Positions 60,391 through 64,000 of a stretch of 64,000 nt of DNA are shown piece by piece. The position numbers and the translations under genes were made by a program. The stretch covers positions 6,641 to 70,640 of the forward strand of contig JAEWJB010000071.1 of assembly GCA_023386795.1 (NCBI GenBank), read 5' to 3'. Source of the DNA: Pseudomonadota bacterium. GTDB lineage: Bacteria; Pseudomonadota; Gammaproteobacteria; Xanthomonadales; Xanthomonadaceae. Position 1 is the stretch's first letter; each line of letters opens with the position of its first letter. The notes beneath the pieces are model-generated. The model was not told where the DNA came from. It worked only from the letters and a program-made list of their open reading frames with translations, and made no database searches.

Positions 60391-60447
60391 TCTTGCCGCG
60401 TGCGCGGCCTTCCGGATCGCTCATTTTCCCTCCGATCCGAGGTCGTC

Positions 60448-62649
60448 ATGTCTGTCGCCATTGTTCGCCCGCTGTATTCCCGACGTCCGCTCGTGCTGGC
60501 CCTGGGGGCCGCGCTCGCCCTGTCCGCCCTGCAGGTCCAGGCAGCCGAAGCCGCCGATGCGGCCAGCACCGACGCCAAGACGCTGGATCGCGTCACCGTC
60601 AGCGGAGAGCGCCAGGAACGCGACCCTTCCAGCACCACCCGCCTGCCGATCAGCGTGCGCGAAACGCCGCAGTCGATCAGCGTGATCGGCGTGCAGCAGC
60701 TGCAGGAGCAATCGCTGTTCGACATCGACGAGGTGATGCGCAACACCCTCGGCGTCAACGTTTCCTTCTACGACACCCAGCGTCCGCTGTACTACGCGCG
60801 GGGCTTCCAGATCACCGATTTCCAGGTCGATGGCCTGCCCACCTACAGTGGCAACACCAACCAGGAATACGACACCGCCTTCTATGACCGCATCGAGGTC
60901 ATCCGCGGTGCCAACGGCCTGCTCAGCGGCACCGGCGTGCCGTCGGCGACGGTGAACATGTTCCGCAAGCGCCCGGGCAAGGACTTCGACGCATCGTTCT
61001 CGGCCACCGTCGGCCGCTGGGACTATCGCCGCATGCAGGCCGACGTCAACGCGCCGCTGACCGCCGACGGCCGCTTCCGTGCGCGCGCCGTGGCCGCCTA
61101 CGAGGATCGCGATTACTACTACGACCGCTACCACGAGCAGAAATCCGCCGCGATGGCCGTGCTCGAAGGCGATATCACCGACTCCACGACGCTCACCGTC
61201 GGCTACCAGATGCAGGACAACAACCCGGTCGGCTCGACCTGGGGCACGGTGCCGTTCTTCTTCAGCGACGGCAGCAACGCGGACCTGGCGCGCTCGACCA
61301 ACATGGCGCCGAACTGGACCCGCTGGCAGCGCAGCACCCACACGGCGTATGCGCAGCTGGAACAGCACTTCGGCGAGAACTGGAACCTGAAGGTCAACTA
61401 CGCGCGCACCGAAGGCGACGTCACCAGCGTGCGTGTCTACGGCAGCGGCTTCCCCGATCGCGAGACCGGCAGCGGCATCTACCTGCAGACCGGCATCGGC
61501 CAGACCCAGGACACCCGCGACGCGGTGGACGTCTACCTCAGCGGCAAGTTCACCGCATTCGGCCGCGAGCATGACGTGGTGGTCGGCGGCAGCTGGCAGG
61601 ACCTGGAGACCACGACGCCGACCATCGTCACCACCTGGCCCGCGGACTGGACTACCTGCCCGCTGGGCCGCTGCTACTACATCCCGAACCTCTACGAATG
61701 GGATGGCGACATTTCCGAGCCGACCTTCGCACGCAACGGTGCCTGGCGTCAGGCGCGTACCACCCAGAGCGGCGTATACGCTTCCGCCCGCCTGCGCCTG
61801 GCCGACCCACTGTCGCTGATCGCCGGCGTGCGCCTGAGCAACTGGCGCACGCGCACCCACAACTTCAATACCGCTGGCAACTACACCACCACGACCGGCG
61901 CGTACAAGGTGAAGGATGAGGTCACCCCATACGTTGGCCTGATGTACGACATCGTGCCGGATGTCTCCGTGTACGCCAGCTACACAGAGATCTTCAATCC
62001 GCAAAATTACAAGGACAAGAACGACAACCTGCTCGACCCGGTGCAGGGCAGCAACCGCGAGGTCGGCCTGAAGGCGGCCTTCCTCGATGGCCGCGTCACG
62101 ACCAATGCGGCGATCTTCGAGGCCCGCCAGGACAACTACGCGATGCTCGACACCAGCGTGCCGCAGGGTTCGCTGCCCGACGGCAGCTCGGCGTACGTGG
62201 GCGTGGACGGCACCAAGAGCAAGGGTTGGGAAGCGGAGATCGGCGCGGACGTGCTGCCGGGCTGGCGGGTCAATGCCGGCTATACCCGTGCCAAGGTCAC
62301 CCGTGCGGCGACCGACCTGATCTACGCCAACCTGCCCACCCACACCGTGCAGTTCTCCACCCAGTGGACGCTCCCCGGCGCGTGGGATCGCCTGAGCCTT
62401 GGCGCGAACGTGATGTGGCAGAGCGAGGTGGAGGGCTTCAACATCGTCAACCCGGTATACGGTCCGGTGACGGTGAAGCAGGATGCCTATGCGCTGGTGA
62501 GCTTCAACGCCAACTACCGCATCACCGACCAGTGGACGGCCACGCTCGCCGTGCGCAATGCCTTCGACGAGAAGTACTGGGCCAACCTGGACTACAACAA
62601 CTACGGCGAGCCACGCTTCGTGGCGTTCACCCTGCGCTGGAAGTATTGA
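60448..62649 (+). CDS. TonB-dependent siderophore receptor (FhuE-like)
   Basis: The 733-residue outer-membrane protein has a signal peptide (about 1-32), TonB box TLDRVTVSGERQER, and a siderophore-type plug: RETPQSISVIGVQQLQEQSL, FYDRIEVIRGANGLLSGTG and PSATVNMFRKRPGK. The barrel ends FVAFTLRWKY. Length and plug agree with FhuE (coprogen/rhodotorulic acid) and related hydroxamate receptors. A CPLGRCYYIPN loop at about 405-415 adds a disulfide-like pair. No adjacent sigma/anti-sigma genes are seen, and no N-terminal signalling domain, so it is not of the FecA-FpvA type. Confidence 0.9.
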   Translation: MSVAIVRPLYSRRPLVLALGAALALSALQVQAAEAADAASTDAKTLDRVTVSGERQERDPSSTTRLPISVRETPQSISVIGVQQLQEQSLFDIDEVMRNTLGVNVSFYDTQRPLYYARGFQITDFQVDGLPTYSGNTNQEYDTAFYDRIEVIRGANGLLSGTGVPSATVNMFRKRPGKDFDASFSATVGRWDYRRMQADVNAPLTADGRFRARAVAAYEDRDYYYDRYHEQKSAAMAVLEGDITDSTTLTVGYQMQDNNPVGSTWGTVPFFFSDGSNADLARSTNMAPNWTRWQRSTHTAYAQLEQHFGENWNLKVNYARTEGDVTSVRVYGSGFPDRETGSGIYLQTGIGQTQDTRDAVDVYLSGKFTAFGREHDVVVGGSWQDLETTTPTIVTTWPADWTTCPLGRCYYIPNLYEWDGDISEPTFARNGAWRQARTTQSGVYASARLRLADPLSLIAGVRLSNWRTRTHNFNTAGNYTTTTGAYKVKDEVTPYVGLMYDIVPDVSVYASYTEIFNPQNYKDKNDNLLDPVQGSNREVGLKAAFLDGRVTTNAAIFEARQDNYAMLDTSVPQGSLPDGSSAYVGVDGTKSKGWEAEIGADVLPGWRVNAGYTRAKVTRAATDLIYANLPTHTVQFSTQWTLPGAWDRLSLGANVMWQSEVEGFNIVNPVYGPVTVKQDAYALVSFNANYRITDQWTATLAVRNAFDEKYWANLDYNNYGEPRFVAFTLRWKY

Positions 62650-62656
62650 TGGCAGA

Positions 62657-62685
62657 TGCGCGCGGTGTGACCCACACCGCGCGCA
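62657..62685. terminator. Bidirectional hairpin between TBDR and patatin gene
   Basis: TGCGCGCGGTGTG and its exact complement form a 13-bp stem with a 3-base loop, 8 bases after the TBDR stop and 35 bases before the end of the convergent patatin gene. Confidence 0.7.
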
Positions 62686-62719
62686 CTACCTGCGCGCTTT
62701 CCTTTGCAAGGTATTGCCG

Positions 62720-63760
62720 TTACTTCAGCGGCGCGCTGCAGGCTTCCTCGTTGCCGCGCATCTTGTCCCAGCGCGAACGCTTGTCCAGGCACGCCTGGCG
62801 GGATCTCTCCGCAGCCTGCTGCGCCTCGCGGGTCGCGGCGTCGGCGGCATCGGCACGCTGTTGGCGCAGCTGCGCCAGCTTGCTGCGAATCTGTGGCATC
62901 ACCGCCATGGCGGCGCGTTCGCCTTCCAGGATCGCGGCATTGCGCTGGTTGAAGTCGGCCGCGCCGATATCGCTGACCTTCGGCCGGATCACCACGTCGG
63001 CCCGCTTCAACTCCGCTTCGCCCAGGCGCTGGCCCATGATCGAGATCGACTGGTTGACCGTGCCAAGCAGGTCGCCGGGGTTCTTGCCGCTGGCCTTGCT
63101 GGAAATATCCACTGCGATGACGAACTCGGCCCCCAACTGGCGTGCGGCATCCACCGGCACCGGGCTGACCACCCCGCCATCCACATAATGGTACTGGCCG
63201 ATGGACACCGGCTCGAACACGCCGGGAATGCTGCTCGAAGCACGCACGGCCTGCCCGGCGTTGCCGCGCACGAACACCGTGCGCTCGCCGTCCTCCAACC
63301 GCGTGGCTACCGCGGCGAACGGCTTCTTCAGCCGTTCGATCGGCTTGTTGCCCAGTTGCTGGTTGACGTAATCCTGCAGCTTCTGGCCCTGCACCAAGCC
63401 ACCGGAGAACAGCCGCACGTCGCGGATGCTGGTCTGGTCGAGCGCGACGGCCTTCTCCTGCATCTGGAACGCATCCATGCCGCTGGCGTAGAGCGCACCC
63501 ACGACGCTGCCGGCGCTGGTGCCCGACACCACCACCGGTTCGAATCCGTTGGCTTCGAGCATCTTGATCACGCCGATGTGCGCGAAGCCCTTGGCGGCAC
63601 CGCCGCCGAGCGCCACGCCGATGCGTACCGGCGCCACCGGGCGGGGGGTGGCGGAGGGGGTGGCACTGGCCGGCGGGGTCGGCCGCACGGCTTCGCCGCC
63701 TCCACAGCCGGCGAGCAGGGCGAACAAGGCGGCGAGCGGCAGGAGGCGGCGGGCGGTCAT
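62720..63760 (-). CDS. Patatin-like phospholipase lipoprotein (RssA/NTE type)
   Basis: The 346-residue protein has a lipoprotein signal with lipobox LLAGC (Cys about 19), then a Pro/Thr-rich spacer and a patatin domain at about 45-230. The oxyanion motif GGGAAKGFAHIGVIK, nucleophile GTSAGS and catalytic Asp of YVDGGVVSPVPV form the Ser-Asp dyad. The tail is Arg/Gln/Ala-rich and helical. It probably hydrolyses phospholipids or lysophospholipids at the periplasmic side of the membrane; the natural substrate is unknown. ATG at 63760 is chosen because it gives the lipoprotein signal; upstream ATGs would add 12-17 residues. Confidence 0.85.
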   Translation of the reverse strand: MTARRLLPLAALFALLAGCGGGEAVRPTPPASATPSATPRPVAPVRIGVALGGGAAKGFAHIGVIKMLEANGFEPVVVSGTSAGSVVGALYASGMDAFQMQEKAVALDQTSIRDVRLFSGGLVQGQKLQDYVNQQLGNKPIERLKKPFAAVATRLEDGERTVFVRGNAGQAVRASSSIPGVFEPVSIGQYHYVDGGVVSPVPVDAARQLGAEFVIAVDISSKASGKNPGDLLGTVNQSISIMGQRLGEAELKRADVVIRPKVSDIGAADFNQRNAAILEGERAAMAVMPQIRSKLAQLRQQRADAADAATREAQQAAERSRQACLDKRSRWDKMRGNEEACSAPLK

Positions 63761-63840
63761 GGGACGGGGTGCGAATTCAGGAAAGATGCGCAGCATACCG
63801 GCTGTCTGCAAAGCGGCGACCGTGCCGGACGTTGCCGGGT

Positions 63841-64000
63841 TCAGCCGGCGTCCTGGCCGTTGCGGACCTTGCCCGGCCCCACTCCTTCCAGCCGTTTGAA
63901 GAAGCGCCGAAACGCCGCTTCGCTGCTGTAGCCGAGCATCTCGGCCACCCGGGCCACCGAGAAGCGCCGGTTGCGCAGCAGGCGGCGCGCCTCGGTGGCG
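63841..64000 (-). CDS. Partial: C-terminus of an AraC-family regulator
   Basis: The last 53 codons of a gene entering from the right edge encode the second AraC helix-turn-helix: ATEARRLLRNRRFSVARVAE, then MLGYSSEAAFRRFFKRLEGV and a short tail. The G-Y-S-S-E-x-A-F-x-R-x-F-x-R pattern is diagnostic. The stop is 81 bp before the patatin gene start on the same strand. Effector and targets are outside the window. Confidence 0.85.
   Translation of the reverse strand, partial: ATEARRLLRNRRFSVARVAEMLGYSSEAAFRRFFKRLEGVGPGKVRNGQDAG

Noticed and set aside
60246..60447. Cobalamin riboswitch before the siderophore receptor
   Set aside because: No B12-box-like conserved sequence could be found, and the receptor is of the FhuE type, not BtuB.

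Overview
The window is high-GC, densely packed bacterial DNA. TonB-dependent receptors (TBDRs) of the xanthomonad oligosaccharide type carry the DTNLAESLQRI plug motif. Together with SapC/tryptophan-halogenase cassettes, a KduI/KduD/KdgK uronate route, LacI-type boxes and xanthomonad-like housekeeping proteins (class I FBPase, DUF3348/DUF802/DUF2894 operon), this points to the Lysobacterales (Xanthomonadaceae; for example Pseudoxanthomonas, Xanthomonas, Stenotrophomonas or Lysobacter relatives). The assignment rests on remembered family distribution, not on a search. No rRNA, tRNA, CRISPR array, insertion sequence or phage gene was seen. LAYOUT. 1-14 kb is ordinary chromosome: a cut-off Tat-exported protein, an AraC regulator divergent from an Fsr-type efflux pump, an exported amidohydrolase, a LysR regulator divergent from a DHA1 efflux pump, a frameshifted aldo/keto reductase, fbp, an exported hypothetical, tyrB, a PqqU/YncD-like TBDR and adhP. 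13.7-16.2 kb holds an end-joining cluster: a small stress-type protein, Ku and a stand-alone LigD polymerase domain. 16.3-20.3 kb is a four-gene operon, DUF3348 / DUF802 / OmpA-MotB-like / DUF2894, whose middle pair has the layout of an ion-driven stator (MotAB, TolQR, ZorAB) with a very long coiled-coil tail; this is one of the two most interesting systems here. 20.3-24.1 kb is a lactate oxidation operon (lldR-lldD-dld) with a clear FadR-family operator. 24.1-26.5 kb holds an ICMT-family methyltransferase and a NarL/DesK-type two-component pair. 26.6-47.5 kb is a pectin/rhamnogalacturonan-type utilisation region: kdgK, an oligosaccharide TBDR, a 1284-residue secreted LamG protein of unrecognised catalytic family, two esterases, a hydratase-like enzyme, a TRAP transporter, a GH43 enzyme, a LacI repressor, kduI, kduD and a rhamnogalacturonan acetylesterase fused to a cupin. 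47.6-49.2 kb carries nei-like and DUF72 genes. 49.2-58.7 kb is a second carbohydrate locus: TBDR, SapC, cupin-8, flavin-dependent halogenase, DUF6445 and a Tat-exported GH43. 58.8-64 kb holds phhA divergent from an Lrp regulator, a FhuE-like siderophore receptor, a patatin-like lipoprotein and the end of an AraC regulator. HOW IT FITS TOGETHER. A 15-bp box, TGACCANCGGTGTCA, occurs before kdgK, before the first TBDR and (inverted) over the -35 of kduI. A variant lies before the TRAP operon and a diverged copy precedes the second TBDR, next to a 14-mer very close to the published xyl-box. This suggests that one LacI-type repressor, probably the one encoded at 43438-44493, coordinates outer-membrane uptake, TRAP import and KDG catabolism across about 22 kb. 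Initial backbone lyases (PL1, PL9, PL10, GH28) and KDPG aldolase are not in the window.
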